A stretch of 64,000 bases of DNA from JAFDWR01 sp038216655 (GTDB lineage Bacteria > Armatimonadota > Fimbriimonadia > Fimbriimonadales > Fimbriimonadaceae). A program made the translations under genes and the position numbers. Location: assembly GCA_038216655.1 (NCBI GenBank), contig JBBQPZ010000005.1, positions 1 to 64,000 on the forward strand, written 5' to 3'. Below, one piece after another: positions 15,027-24,293 of this stretch (its first letter is position 1; each line of letters opens with the position of its first letter). The notes beneath the pieces are model-generated. The model had not been told where the DNA came from, did not search any database, and saw nothing but the letters and a program-made list of their open reading frames with translations.

Positions 15027-17171
15027 TTAGCCGGTGCCGTTGGCTCTGTCGATCGCGCGCTGCGCGGCGGACTTGACCGCGTTGCGCCGATCGGTGATCG
15101 TCAGCGCCTTCTTGTAAACCTCGAGGTTCCCCTTGAGGTCCCAGCGGGCGAGGGCGTTGATGGCATTGACCGACACCACGATCGGGGCGTCCTGGGTGAT
15201 CAGGGCCTTCACCGCGGTGGTGGTCGCCGGGTCGGCGGGGAGAGCCGCGAGGGCGTCGATCGCGTCGGCGCGGCGCTGGAAGTCCGGGTGATTCAGCATT
15301 TCCAGATACATCGGACGAAGCTCGGCTCGTGCCTTTGAGATCAGAATTCGGATCGACGGGAAGATCGGGATCAGCTCCTTGTCCGCCCGGAACGCCTCCG
15401 CGACCTGGCGGATCGCCTCGTCGGACGGGTTCTCGACCGCCATCATCTGCCGCATCGCCTCGTTGCGCTCCAGGCAAGACGGGGCCGACTTGAGGATGAA
15501 CGGAAGCTCCGATGCCGCCCAGTGAAGGGTCGGGATCTCGCGGAGGTAGTCGTGATCCGGGTCCAAGATCAATGCGTCCGGCTTCGCCGAAAGCGGGATC
15601 GTGATCGTTTGATCCGCCCCATCGAGGGTGACTGGCACTTCCCGGAAGGTGGTTCCCGAGATCAGACCGACCTTGCCCGGGATCTTGTAGATCGGGGTGC
15701 CGTCGGCGGTGGACTGGCTCTGCGAGACGTGTAGCTTGACGCTGCCCGCATCGTAGGTCCAGGTGTAGTCGAGGACCGGGTGTCCCGGCTTAAGGAACCA
15801 CTGGTCCCAGAACGGCTCGCAGTTGATGCCGGTGGCCTCAGTCATCGCGCGGCAGAGCTGAGCGCTCTGGACCGGCGTGTGCTGCCAGGTGTGGAGATAC
15901 AAACTCAGCCCTGCATAGAAGTTCTCGTCTCCGAGGAAGCGCCGTAGCGTGTGAAGCACCACGCCGCCCTTCGGGTAGGTGTGCGAGTCGAACATCGCCT
16001 CGCCGTTGGTGTAGAACTTGGTCGAGATTGGTCGCTTGTAGCGACGTGATTCGGCCAGGTACGAGCGGGTGTTGTTGTCGATCTCTCGGTCGTAGCCGTT
16101 CCTGCCGCGGCTATGTTCGAAGTAGATCATCTGCATGTACGTGGCGAAGCTCTCGTTCAGGAAGATGTCGCCCCAGTCTTTGCAGGTGACGGTGTCGCCG
16201 AACCACTGGTGACCGAGCTCGTGGGAATTCAGGCTCGCCATGCGGCGGAAGCCGTCGCGCTTATCGGTCAGGGCCGACTCCTGCAGGGTCGTCGCGGAGG
16301 CGTTCTCCATGCCGCCGCCAAAGTCGAACATTGCGTCCTGCGCGTATTTGGGCCACGGATATTTGTAGCCGAGCACCTTGGAGTAGAAGCTGAGCATGTC
16401 CTTCGTGTCGCCGAAGGAGTCCTCGATCAGGTCGCCTTCCCCTTTGGGCACGACGTACCAGAGGTCGACGCCTTCCCACTTGTCCTTCTTCACGTCGAAC
16501 GGGCCGCCGCAGAGGGTGAGGAGGTAGGTGGCGTGGGGGATCGTGGATTTCCAATCGTAGGTCCGCGCCTTGCCGTCGGCGCTGAGCTTGTTTGACACCA
16601 TAACGCCGTTGCCGATGACTGTCCAGTCGGCGGGAACGGTGCAGCGAGTTTCGCTCGTGGCGAGGTCGTTGGGGTAATCCCAGGTCGGAACCCATTGTCG
16701 GGCGTACTCGGCCTCGCCTTGGGTCCAGAAACCGACATGATTGGGTTGCCCGTCGCGCTCGACAATCCAGTGCCATCCGCCGCGGCCGGAGCCGAAGCCT
16801 CCGCCGTTGGCGTTGGCAATCTTGTAGTCGATGGCGATTTGAATGGACTTGCCCTTGGTGAGCGGTGCCGTGTCAATGGCGAGGTCGTCGCCGGTCTGGG
16901 TGAAGTGCGCCGAGGATCCATCTACGGACACCGAGCCAATGATCACGGGCGCTGCGGCCATCAGGTGAACCTGGGTGAGTCCGTTACGGAGCGGGCTCAT
17001 TGTGTTCACGACGTGCCCCTTCACGGTCTTCCCCTTGTAGTCGACTTCGACATCGACGGCGATATTGATCAGATCGCAGGTGCGGTCAGGAGCGTAATGG
17101 AGGAACGCGCCGGGACCGACGACGCCGGTGCGCTGGGCGACGAACAGGCTCGCGAGGGCGAAGATGCTCAC
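15027..17171 (-). CDS. M1 family zinc metallopeptidase
   Basis: 714 aa. The zinc site is HELGH (317-321) with the third ligand in NESFATY (E340), and the substrate-gating GGMENASATT (286-295) precedes it. Residues 1-20 look like a signal peptide. The C-terminal region is helical and HEAT-like (ALAALPADPATTTAVKALIT), as in M1 aminopeptidases. It removes N-terminal residues from peptides, probably outside the cytoplasm. Its start overlaps the stop of the CocE-type hydrolase by ATGA, so the two form an operon that fits extracellular peptide breakdown. Confidence 0.85.
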   Translation of the reverse strand: MSIFALASLFVAQRTGVVGPGAFLHYAPDRTCDLINIAVDVEVDYKGKTVKGHVVNTMSPLRNGLTQVHLMAAAPVIIGSVSVDGSSAHFTQTGDDLAIDTAPLTKGKSIQIAIDYKIANANGGGFGSGRGGWHWIVERDGQPNHVGFWTQGEAEYARQWVPTWDYPNDLATSETRCTVPADWTVIGNGVMVSNKLSADGKARTYDWKSTIPHATYLLTLCGGPFDVKKDKWEGVDLWYVVPKGEGDLIEDSFGDTKDMLSFYSKVLGYKYPWPKYAQDAMFDFGGGMENASATTLQESALTDKRDGFRRMASLNSHELGHQWFGDTVTCKDWGDIFLNESFATYMQMIYFEHSRGRNGYDREIDNNTRSYLAESRRYKRPISTKFYTNGEAMFDSHTYPKGGVVLHTLRRFLGDENFYAGLSLYLHTWQHTPVQSAQLCRAMTEATGINCEPFWDQWFLKPGHPVLDYTWTYDAGSVKLHVSQSQSTADGTPIYKIPGKVGLISGTTFREVPVTLDGADQTITIPLSAKPDALILDPDHDYLREIPTLHWAASELPFILKSAPSCLERNEAMRQMMAVENPSDEAIRQVAEAFRADKELIPIFPSIRILISKARAELRPMYLEMLNHPDFQRRADAIDALAALPADPATTTAVKALITQDAPIVVSVNAINALARWDLKGNLEVYKKALTITDRRNAVKSAAQRAIDRANGTG

Positions 17172-19036
17172 TTGAGCACCCCGAACTTGATCGAGGTCGG
17201 GTACTTGGGCCCGTGCAGGATTTCAATGGTCGCCTTTTGGAAATCGGCGTCAGTGGCTTTGTTGATGTCCATGAATTTGTTAGGATTGCGGTCGACCAGA
17301 GGGAACCAGTCGCTTTGGATTTGGATCATGATGGCGTGACCCTTCTTGAAGGTGTGAAGGGCGTCGTTGAGCTTGAAGTGCACGCGCGTGGGTTGGCCCG
17401 GCACGAACGGCTCCGGTCGCTCGAATGAGTTACGGAACTTGCCCCGGAAAACGTCACCCTTGAGCAACTGCTGATAACTTGCCATCGAGACACCGGTGGG
17501 CGCCTTGTTGGTCGAGTCGCCCGGCCAAACGTCGATGACCTTCACGACGAAGTCGCTGTCCGTTCCGCTCGTCGTGACGTATAGGTCGACATCGATCGGA
17601 CCAGCGACTCGCAGGTCGCTGGCGAGCGGGGAAGTCTGGTACGAGACCACGTCGTTCCGCCCTTGGGTGAACCTCTGGTCGTCGATCATGTACTCGCGGG
17701 TGCGACGGGTGTTTTTCGTGTAGTCGGCCAGGTACGGCGTCGGGTTGGCGGGGTCGTTCGTGTAGTGATCGACTCCTTCGTCCTTCGGCTTCACCGTCGC
17801 GAGCTTGCCGAGCTGATCGGCGTAGAGGGTTTCGCTGCCCAAGCCTTTGGGTGGCCACTCTTCGAAGCGTCGCCACTGGTTTACGCCGGTCTCGAAGACG
17901 GTCGCTTCGGCGGGAGCCGGGAGGGGAGAGCCGCGCAGGTACTTGTCGAAGAAGGGAAACTCGATCTCATCCTGAAAGTAGGTTGACGTCGGCGTTCCGA
18001 AGTCGAGGTCGCCAAAGAACTGACCGCCTCCGGCGCGGCCCGCCCACATGCCGTGGAACCACGGCCCCATGCAAAGGAAGTTGTTGATCCCCTTGTTCAG
18101 CTTCTCGGTGTGCTGATACAGGTTCAGCGCGCCCCACATGTCTTCGGCATCGAACCAGCCCCCAACGGTGAGGACGGCGCACTTGACGCCCTTCATGTGA
18201 TCGGGCAGCGCACGGTCCTTCCAGTACTGGTCGTAGGTGTCATGGGCCATCAGCTCGTTCCAGTAGGGAATCGTGCCCTTATAGTGCTGGGTGTCGAAGT
18301 TCGGTAGGGCGCCGGTCTTGAGGAAGAAATCGTAGGAACTGAGCCCGCCGCGATCGATCTGGGGTCGCGGGGAGGGTGGGTCGCCCGGCTTGGCTCGGGG
18401 GACGTCGAACCCAGCCGAAAAATCAAACGTGTCCTGGAGGAAGAAAGCCCCGTTGTGGTGGATGTCGTCGCCGAAGAACCAGTTGCTGACCGGGGCCTGG
18501 GGCGAGATCGCCTTGAGCGCAGGGTGCGAGTTGATGCCGCCGACGCCGGTGTAGAAGCCGGGGTAGGAGATGCCCCACATCCCGACGTTTCCGTTGTTGT
18601 CCGGGACGTGCTTAATCAGGTAGTCGACCGTGTCGTAGGTGTCGGTGCTCTCGTCGATCCCTTTTTCGCCCGGCTTGAGCTCGGGTCGAATGTTGACGTA
18701 GTCGCCCTCGCTCTGTCCCTTGCCACGGCAGTCGGACCAGGCGAAGATGTATCCCGCGTCGAGCATCTTCTTCGAGCCGCGGGGCGTCCGGTAACTGTCC
18801 GGCCCATAAGGGCCAGCGCCGTAGCAAGTCCGCTCCATAAGGATCGGATGCTTTCCGGGGACGTCCTTGGGGACATATACCGCGACGTACATCTTGACGC
18901 CGTCGCGCATAGGGACCATGTACTCGTATTTGGTGACATGGTCGCGGTAGCGATAAGTCGGTTCCTGCGGCGCAGCGAGGGCGATCGCAGGAGCGAGAAG
19001 AGCGAGAAAGAAAGCGAATCTCGGACGAAACGACAT
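17168..19036 (-). CDS. CocE/NonD-family hydrolase (X-Pro dipeptidyl peptidase, S15 type)
   Basis: About 622 aa with a Sec signal ending ALAAP. The alpha/beta hydrolase core has the nucleophile in MWGISYPGF (Ser about 157 of the mature numbering from this ATG), and the oxyanion Tyr probably lies in RTCYGAGPYG. The C-terminal jelly-roll domain (VAGPIDVDLYVTTSGTDSDF ... PTRVHFKLND) is standard for S15/CocE enzymes, which act on acyl-ester or X-Pro amide bonds. GGAG lies 9 nt before this ATG, and a TATAGT box lies about 30 nt upstream, so I prefer it over the TTG at 19051. It pairs with the M1 peptidase. Confidence 0.85.
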   Translation of the reverse strand: MSFRPRFAFFLALLAPAIALAAPQEPTYRYRDHVTKYEYMVPMRDGVKMYVAVYVPKDVPGKHPILMERTCYGAGPYGPDSYRTPRGSKKMLDAGYIFAWSDCRGKGQSEGDYVNIRPELKPGEKGIDESTDTYDTVDYLIKHVPDNNGNVGMWGISYPGFYTGVGGINSHPALKAISPQAPVSNWFFGDDIHHNGAFFLQDTFDFSAGFDVPRAKPGDPPSPRPQIDRGGLSSYDFFLKTGALPNFDTQHYKGTIPYWNELMAHDTYDQYWKDRALPDHMKGVKCAVLTVGGWFDAEDMWGALNLYQHTEKLNKGINNFLCMGPWFHGMWAGRAGGGQFFGDLDFGTPTSTYFQDEIEFPFFDKYLRGSPLPAPAEATVFETGVNQWRRFEEWPPKGLGSETLYADQLGKLATVKPKDEGVDHYTNDPANPTPYLADYTKNTRRTREYMIDDQRFTQGRNDVVSYQTSPLASDLRVAGPIDVDLYVTTSGTDSDFVVKVIDVWPGDSTNKAPTGVSMASYQQLLKGDVFRGKFRNSFERPEPFVPGQPTRVHFKLNDALHTFKKGHAIMIQIQSDWFPLVDRNPNKFMDINKATDADFQKATIEILHGPKYPTSIKFGVLK

Positions 19037-19138
19037 ACGTTGAAACTCCAAACTTAAGGAGCCTTCACTATAACGGTTTTGGCCCGATCATGGGAGTTCT
19101 TTGGCGGCAATACCGGTCCTGTGGCGCATGGCTTGGAT

Positions 19139-19152
19139 TTGGCAATTGCCAA
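19139..19152. promoter_or_regulatory. 14-bp perfect palindrome, possible operator
   Basis: TTGGCAATTGCCAA lies 44-57 nt before the start of the outer-membrane barrel gene and in the gap between divergent genes. The position fits an activator site; the regulator encoded at 20021 is one candidate. Confidence 0.35.
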
Positions 19153-19183
19153 GAAGGGACACTGAAAACATAGGCGCATCCGC

Positions 19184-19189
19184 TAGAAT
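19184..19189 (+). promoter_or_regulatory. TAGAAT -10 box, leaderless promoter
   Basis: Ends 6 nt before the ATG at 19196. Confidence 0.5.
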
Positions 19190-19195
19190 CTCGCA

Positions 19196-19969
19196 ATGCG
19201 CACCCGCCTGATGCTTGCCGTCTTGACCGCGACCGTCGTTGGCACGGCAAAGGCCGGACCGCCGTTCAATACCGATGATCCCGTGCCGGTCGAGCTGCAT
19301 CACACGGAGATCTACCTCGCGAGCGGGTTTGCGCGAGATCACGGTGGAACGGGTGGCACGCTGCCTCACCTCGACGCCAACTACGGAGTCACGTCCAACA
19401 TTCATCTGCACGTCCAGCTTCCCTGGGCGTTTGATGCCCCGAGGGTTGGGCGGAGCAGCCACGGCCTCGGCGATGCCGAGATCGGGGCAAAGATCCGGTT
19501 TTTCCAGGCTGCGAAAGGCACGCTACAAGTCGCGACTTTCCCCGCGATTGACTTCCCAACCGGCTCAGTCCAGCGCGGTCTCGGTTCGGGTGAGACCCGT
19601 TTCTTCCTGCCGGTTTGGATCCAGAAGTCGATGGGAGAGTGGACGGTGTTCGGGGGCGCGGGCTTTTGGCGCAATCCGGGTGCGGGAAACCGCGACTTCT
19701 GGTTCAGCGGCATTGTCGCGCAACGCCAGATGACCAAGAACTTCGCCCTTGGCGGGGAAATCTACAACACGACTTCCGCGGCGTTCGGTGATCCCTCTCA
19801 CACTGCATGGGACCTCGGCGGAACCTACGACCTTGACGAGGGACACCATCTGCTCCTCTCCCTGGGTCAGGACTTTCATGGCGGCAACACTCTGGTCGGG
19901 TACGTGGGATTCCAATGGACCTTTGGTGGAAGCAAAGAAAAAGAGAAGCCTTCCCCCGCGAAAGGGTGA
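19196..19969 (+). CDS. Outer-membrane beta-barrel protein (MetA/phenol-degradation transporter type)
   Basis: 257 aa with a Sec signal ending GTAKA, then the typical GPPFNTDDPVPVELHHTEIY opening of this outer-membrane family. Alternating aromatic strands run to the end (YVGFQWTFGG), and the C-terminus has a short charged tail. Family members are annotated as transporters on weak grounds; the role is unknown. It lies 51 nt upstream of a two-component pair and is probably part of the same island. Confidence 0.65.
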   Translation: MRTRLMLAVLTATVVGTAKAGPPFNTDDPVPVELHHTEIYLASGFARDHGGTGGTLPHLDANYGVTSNIHLHVQLPWAFDAPRVGRSSHGLGDAEIGAKIRFFQAAKGTLQVATFPAIDFPTGSVQRGLGSGETRFFLPVWIQKSMGEWTVFGGAGFWRNPGAGNRDFWFSGIVAQRQMTKNFALGGEIYNTTSAAFGDPSHTAWDLGGTYDLDEGHHLLLSLGQDFHGGNTLVGYVGFQWTFGGSKEKEKPSPAKG

Positions 19970-20020
19970 GAAGATTCTAAGAATTGCGGCGCGCAACGCG
20001 GCTTGTGCCAGCATGAGTCG

Positions 20021-20707
20021 ATGCGCGAGGGTCCGATCTTGGTGGTGGAGGATGAGGAGCGGCTTGCTTCGCTGCTTTCAAGGACGCTCACCGAGGTTGG
20101 CTTTGAGGTCATCACCGCCGGAAACTGCGCCCTGGCCGAACAACTTTGGCGCGAGCAGAACCCCCGGCTCGTGGTCCTCGACGTGATGCTCCCCGACGGC
20201 GACGGCCTCCAACTTCTCACCTCTGCCCGCGTTCGGGGGGAGACCACGCCAGTGCTTGTCCTAAGCGCGAAGTCCTCGATGTCCGAGAGGGTCAGCGGCC
20301 TGGATATGGGGGCAGATGACTACCTGGGCAAGCCGTTCGGCATCGAGGAATTGCTCGCCCGCGTCCGTGTATTACTGCGGCGAAGCCCCATTGCCGCCGA
20401 CGCGATTCACCTTGCCGACCTTGAGATCGATCCGCTCGCTCGCCGAGTGGCGCGAGGTGACCGACGGATCTTTCTCTCCGAGACGGAATACCGAATCCTC
20501 GAACTGCTCGCCGGTCGCGTACGCCAAACCGTCTCGAAGCGGGAGATCCTCCTAACCGTCTGGGGTGATGACGAGCGGGACGAGAACGTGGTCGAGGTGT
20601 ACGTGAGCTATCTAAGGTCGAAGCTGGAGTGGGGCGGCGCGTCTCGTCTGATCCACACCGTTCGGGGTCGGGGGTATGTCCTCTCTGACCGGGTCGCGGA
20701 TGCTTAG
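20021..20707 (+). CDS. OmpR/PhoB-type response regulator
   Basis: About 228 aa. Receiver domain with VVEDEERL at the start, the phospho-acceptor in VVLDVMLPDGDG (D54), and LSAKSS and GADDYLGKPF at the usual places. The C-terminal winged helix reads SETEYRILELLAGRVR and VVEVYVSYLRSKLE. I prefer the ATG at 20021 because the TTG at 20003 adds only an unconserved hexapeptide. Its stop codon overlaps the ATG of the kinase gene. Confidence 0.85.
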   Translation: MREGPILVVEDEERLASLLSRTLTEVGFEVITAGNCALAEQLWREQNPRLVVLDVMLPDGDGLQLLTSARVRGETTPVLVLSAKSSMSERVSGLDMGADDYLGKPFGIEELLARVRVLLRRSPIAADAIHLADLEIDPLARRVARGDRRIFLSETEYRILELLAGRVRQTVSKREILLTVWGDDERDENVVEVYVSYLRSKLEWGGASRLIHTVRGRGYVLSDRVADA

Positions 20708-21983
20708 CCACCGGACCAAGCTGACCCTGGTCGCCGCCTGTTCATCCGGTGCGTTGTTCCTCGCTCTGTTTGTGCTTGCCGCCATCGCCCTTCGTCGCTC
20801 CGAAATCCACGGCGCGGAGTCGGAGTTGGGACCGGCACTTGCTCAAGTCGCGGGCGACCTCCGCTCGAGCTCGGGACGACCTGATTTGGCGGAGGTAGTC
20901 CAATCCAATCCGCAAATAAGCGTCACCGTATTCGATCGAAAGGGGTCCACGGTCGCTCATGAAGGTCGAACGGAGTTGCCGTTTTCCGGTACGGTCGGGC
21001 AAACCGGCGACCTCGTCCTCGATCGTGCCGAGCAAGGAGGGTACGTGGTCGTCGTCGGGGCGCCATGGGCTCCGCATGCAGCGCTCTTGAACCGATTTTT
21101 CGGCCTATGCTTTCTGCTGTGGCTACCCCTCGTCGGTGTCGTCGCCCTCGCGACGTCGATCACTGCGCGCGCCACGTTCTTGCCGCTTGAGCGGCTTGCG
21201 AAGGAGGCGGAAGAGCTTAGTACCGAGCGATTGGGAACTCGCTTGCATACCGAGTCTTCCGGCGAGTTCCGCGACTTTGCCCTGCGGTTGAATCGCTTCC
21301 TCGACCGACTGGAGGCCTCCGTCAATCGGGAGGAGCGGTTCCTATCCGATGCCGCCCACGAGCTGCGCACGCCATTGACCGTCATGCGAGGGGAGATCGA
21401 ATCGACACTGAGTCAGCCTCGAACCTCCGGCGAGTACCAAGCCACCCTGGTTATCTTGCGCGATGAGACGGCGAGGGTCGCCAGCTTGGTCGAATTGCTC
21501 CTTAGGTCGGCAGAGTCCGGCCCGCGCGAGCCAATCGGGATCGACCTCCACGCCTCCGTCGAACGAGCGCATGCCCGGTGGGTGGAGCGATTTACGTCAA
21601 AGGGAGTCGGCTTGCAGCTTAAGTCCGTCAGTGCGGCCTGCCGGTTGGGGGAATCTGAATTCGAGGTGGTGATCGACAACCTCTTGGCTAATGCATTGCG
21701 GGTGTCTGAAGCCGGTACAGCCACCCTCATCGAGACCGTAATCGATGGTGGATCGGTACAGATCGCGGTCGTCGACGAAGGGCCAGGCGTTCCTGCCGAA
21801 GACGCCGAGAGAGTCTTCGAGCGATTCGCCCGACTTGATGTTGGGCGCTCGAGATCGCAAGGTGGATTTGGGATCGGTCTCTCCCTTTGCAAGCGCATTG
21901 TGGAGGCCGCCGCCGGCGAGATTCGCGTGGAACCGAACGTGCCGCGCGGGTCTCGATTTATTGTTCGACTGCCGTCCGCCTGA
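20700..21983 (+). CDS. Two-component sensor histidine kinase
   Basis: About 427 aa. An N-terminal membrane segment and a second one near residue 145 enclose a short periplasmic sensor of roughly 110 residues; HAMP follows. The phospho-acceptor His is in DAAHELRTPLTV, and the ATPase domain has DNLLANALRVSE, VVDEGPGVP and GGFGIGLSLCKRIV. It presumably phosphorylates the regulator encoded just upstream. The signal is unknown; metals or envelope stress are common for PepSY-linked systems. Confidence 0.85.
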   Translation: MLSHRTKLTLVAACSSGALFLALFVLAAIALRRSEIHGAESELGPALAQVAGDLRSSSGRPDLAEVVQSNPQISVTVFDRKGSTVAHEGRTELPFSGTVGQTGDLVLDRAEQGGYVVVVGAPWAPHAALLNRFFGLCFLLWLPLVGVVALATSITARATFLPLERLAKEAEELSTERLGTRLHTESSGEFRDFALRLNRFLDRLEASVNREERFLSDAAHELRTPLTVMRGEIESTLSQPRTSGEYQATLVILRDETARVASLVELLLRSAESGPREPIGIDLHASVERAHARWVERFTSKGVGLQLKSVSAACRLGESEFEVVIDNLLANALRVSEAGTATLIETVIDGGSVQIAVVDEGPGVPAEDAERVFERFARLDVGRSRSQGGFGIGLSLCKRIVEAAAGEIRVEPNVPRGSRFIVRLPSA

Positions 21984-22036
21984 AAAACCTTTAAGGGACG
22001 TCAATTCGGGCATCGCAATATCAGACACTAGGGTCC

Positions 22037-22369
22037 ATGAAGCACATCCTCCGAAAACTCGCGCTCATCTCCGTCTTGGCGGTTTCCGCCCTCTCCTTCG
22101 CCGGCCCGAAGCCGCCGCACGTCAAAGTTACGAGCGCCCAGGCCACCAAGACCGCACTTGCCAAGTATCACGGCAAGCTTGTAGGAAAAGTCGAACTCGA
22201 GAACGAAGAAGGGAAGTGGCAGTACGCGGTCACCATCCGCTCCGGCAAGACGCTTCGCGAGGTCATGGTCGATGCCAACACCGGCAAGATCGCGAACGTC
22301 GAGGTCACCACGCCCAAGCAAGAGGCCAAGGAGAAGGCTGAAGAAGCCAAGCACAAGAAGGGCGGCTAA
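22037..22369 (+). CDS. PepSY-domain secreted protein
   Basis: 110 aa with a Sec signal ending SFAGP. The mature part is one PepSY-like unit (TALAKYHGKLVGKVELEN ... KTLREVMVDANTGKIANVE) and a Lys/Glu-rich C-terminus. PepSY domains are small periplasmic modules, often encoded next to two-component systems that sense metals or redox state. It follows the kinase gene by 53 nt. Confidence 0.75.
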   Translation: MKHILRKLALISVLAVSALSFAGPKPPHVKVTSAQATKTALAKYHGKLVGKVELENEEGKWQYAVTIRSGKTLREVMVDANTGKIANVEVTTPKQEAKEKAEEAKHKKGG

Positions 22370-22379
22370 TTTAACCTTC

Positions 22380-22409
22380 ACGACACCTTAGAAGATTCTA
22401 AGGTGTCGT
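22380..22409. terminator. 14-bp stem hairpin between PepSY and propeller genes
   Basis: ACGACACCTTAGAA and its exact complement are separated by 2 nt, 11 nt after the PepSY stop and 18 nt before the next -10 box. The loop is too short for a classic terminator and no strong T-run follows, so an operator overlapping the downstream promoter is the alternative. Confidence 0.45.
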
Positions 22410-22426
22410 CTTCTCAACCATCTTCG

Positions 22427-22432
22427 TATACT
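22427..22432 (+). promoter_or_regulatory. TATACT -10 box, leaderless promoter
   Basis: Ends 6 nt before the ATG at 22439. Confidence 0.55.
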
Positions 22433-22438
22433 CCTGAC

Positions 22439-23440
22439 ATGGCGTTCCCTCTGATCCTCGCTGCCCTTCTCGCTGCCTCTGTTCCTCAGTACGCGGTGGA
22501 GAAGAAGATGCCTATTCCTGGCGATGGCGGGTGGGACTGCATCACCATTGATTCCGACTCGCATCACCTTTTCATCTCACGGGGCACCCACGTTCAGGTG
22601 TTGGATGTCGAGACGGGGAAGATGGCGGGCGACATCCTCAACACCCAGGGCGTGCACGCGATTGCGGTGGTCCCCAAGCTCAATAAGGGTTACATCACCA
22701 ATGGCCGAGACGACAGCGTCGGCGTGTTTGACCTGAAGACCCTGCATGAGCTCAAGCGAGTGAAGGTCGGTAACCGACCGGACGTGATCTACTTCGACTC
22801 GACCACCAACCGGATCTTCAGTTTCAACCCGGGCTCGGTCGATGTCACCGCCATTGACGTCAACACCGACGCGGTGGTGGGATCGCTCAAACTCGGCGGC
22901 AAGCCGGAGTTCGCGGTTTCGGACGGTAAGGGCACGATCTTCGTGAATCTCGAAGACAAGAGCTCCATCGAGCGGTTCGATGCTCTCAAGCTCACGTCGA
23001 TGGGAACCTGGCCGCTCGCGCCGGGCGAGGAGCCGACCGGGCTTGGGATCGACCTGAAGCGTCATCAACTATTTTCCGCTTGTGCGAATCAGATGTTTGC
23101 GGTCACCGACTTCAAGACGGGCAAGGTTGTGGCGACGCCCAAGATTGGCAACGGTCCGGACGGCGGCATTTACGACTCCGGCCGGAACCTGGCGTTCAGC
23201 CCAAACGGGCAGGACGGGACGCTGACGGTCATCGGCCGCAAGGGCGACGGGTTTGAGGTGCTGCAGACGGTGCCGACCCAGCGAGGGGCGCGGACGATGG
23301 CGCTTGATACCAAAACGCACAAAATCTATCTCATCGCAGCGCAGTACGAGGTACCCGCGGCAGGCGCTCCGGCGAATCAGCGTCCGCGGATGATCCCGGG
23401 ATCGGCATCGATTCTGGTCGTTTCCCCGGTGCGCGGCTAA
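22439..23440 (+). CDS. Secreted YncE-like beta-propeller protein
   Basis: About 333 aa with a Sec signal (LILAALLAASVPQ). Repeated blades of the YVTN/YncE type are visible (HHLFISRGTHVQVLDVETGK, KGYITNGRDDSVGVFDLKT, NRIFSFNPGSVDVTAIDVNT). The start at 22439 follows TATACT by 6 nt. Such propellers usually bind partners or ligands in the periplasm; the function is unknown. The next gene starts 3 nt after its stop, so the two are co-transcribed. Confidence 0.75.
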   Translation: MAFPLILAALLAASVPQYAVEKKMPIPGDGGWDCITIDSDSHHLFISRGTHVQVLDVETGKMAGDILNTQGVHAIAVVPKLNKGYITNGRDDSVGVFDLKTLHELKRVKVGNRPDVIYFDSTTNRIFSFNPGSVDVTAIDVNTDAVVGSLKLGGKPEFAVSDGKGTIFVNLEDKSSIERFDALKLTSMGTWPLAPGEEPTGLGIDLKRHQLFSACANQMFAVTDFKTGKVVATPKIGNGPDGGIYDSGRNLAFSPNGQDGTLTVIGRKGDGFEVLQTVPTQRGARTMALDTKTHKIYLIAAQYEVPAAGAPANQRPRMIPGSASILVVSPVRG

Positions 23441-23443
23441 CCG

Positions 23444-24253
23444 ATGAACTCGGAGAAGCTCGCGGCTCACGGGGCGATGGCGGGGAATGTTGCTCAGGTC
23501 ACCGTCTCGTTCTGGATCATCAAGATCATCGCAACGACCCTGGGCGAGACGGGCGGCGACGCCCTGTCGATGAAGCCCATCGACCTGGGTTACACCATCC
23601 CGACTTACATCTTCCTGGTGTTCTTTGTCGTGACCGTCGCGGCGCAGATTAAGGTTAAGAAGTACATCCCGTTTCTCTACTGGTCGGTGATTCTGTCGAC
23701 CACCCTGCTTGGCACGACGGTCGCGGATAAACTCACCCGCGAGGTTTTCGGCACCCATGAGAACGAAGCGTATGGCCCGACGGCACTCTCGTTGTTCATC
23801 GCGCTGATCGTCGTGCTGGCGATTTGGCGTTTGGTGACGGGTTCGATCGCAATCAACAAGATCGCGAGCAAGAAGTCCGAGGCTTTCTATTGGGGCGCGA
23901 TTTTGGTCTCGAACACGTTGGGAACCGCGCTCGGCGACTGGCTGGCAAGCACTGAGATCAAAGGGAAGGAGATCGGGTTTGAGCAGGGGGCGCTCGTATT
24001 TGGGATTAGCCTCGCGATCATCGGGGCCTTTTATCTGTTCACGAAGGTCTCGCGGCCGGTGCTGTTTTGGGCCGCGTTCATTCTGACGCGACCCCTAGGA
24101 GCAACTCTCGGCGACTTACTTACGAAGGCGCACGAGGATGGTGGCTTGGGCATCCTTCGTCCGGTGATCTCGTTGGTGATCTTGGGGGCGCTGATTCCGA
24201 TCGTCTGGATCTGGGCGAGGAAATCGGAGGAGCCGGAAGACTTTGAGGTGTAG
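23444..24253 (+). CDS. COG4705-like multi-pass membrane protein with four internal repeats
   Basis: 269 aa, about eight hydrophobic segments. Four repeats each end in a TLG/PLG-x-x-x-(G/A)-D motif: ATTLGETGGD, TTLLGTTVAD, NTLGTALGD and RPLGATLGD. This internal fourfold pattern is typical of the COG4705 family, which lacks an agreed function. The regular acidic residues inside membrane helices suggest ion handling, which is inference. It is coupled to the propeller gene and lies in the two-component island. Confidence 0.7.
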   Translation: MNSEKLAAHGAMAGNVAQVTVSFWIIKIIATTLGETGGDALSMKPIDLGYTIPTYIFLVFFVVTVAAQIKVKKYIPFLYWSVILSTTLLGTTVADKLTREVFGTHENEAYGPTALSLFIALIVVLAIWRLVTGSIAINKIASKKSEAFYWGAILVSNTLGTALGDWLASTEIKGKEIGFEQGALVFGISLAIIGAFYLFTKVSRPVLFWAAFILTRPLGATLGDLLTKAHEDGGLGILRPVISLVILGALIPIVWIWARKSEEPEDFEV

Positions 24254-24293
24254 ATAGAGGGGGTCTTGGTTGTTAGCCGCTTTGGATGGGCAC

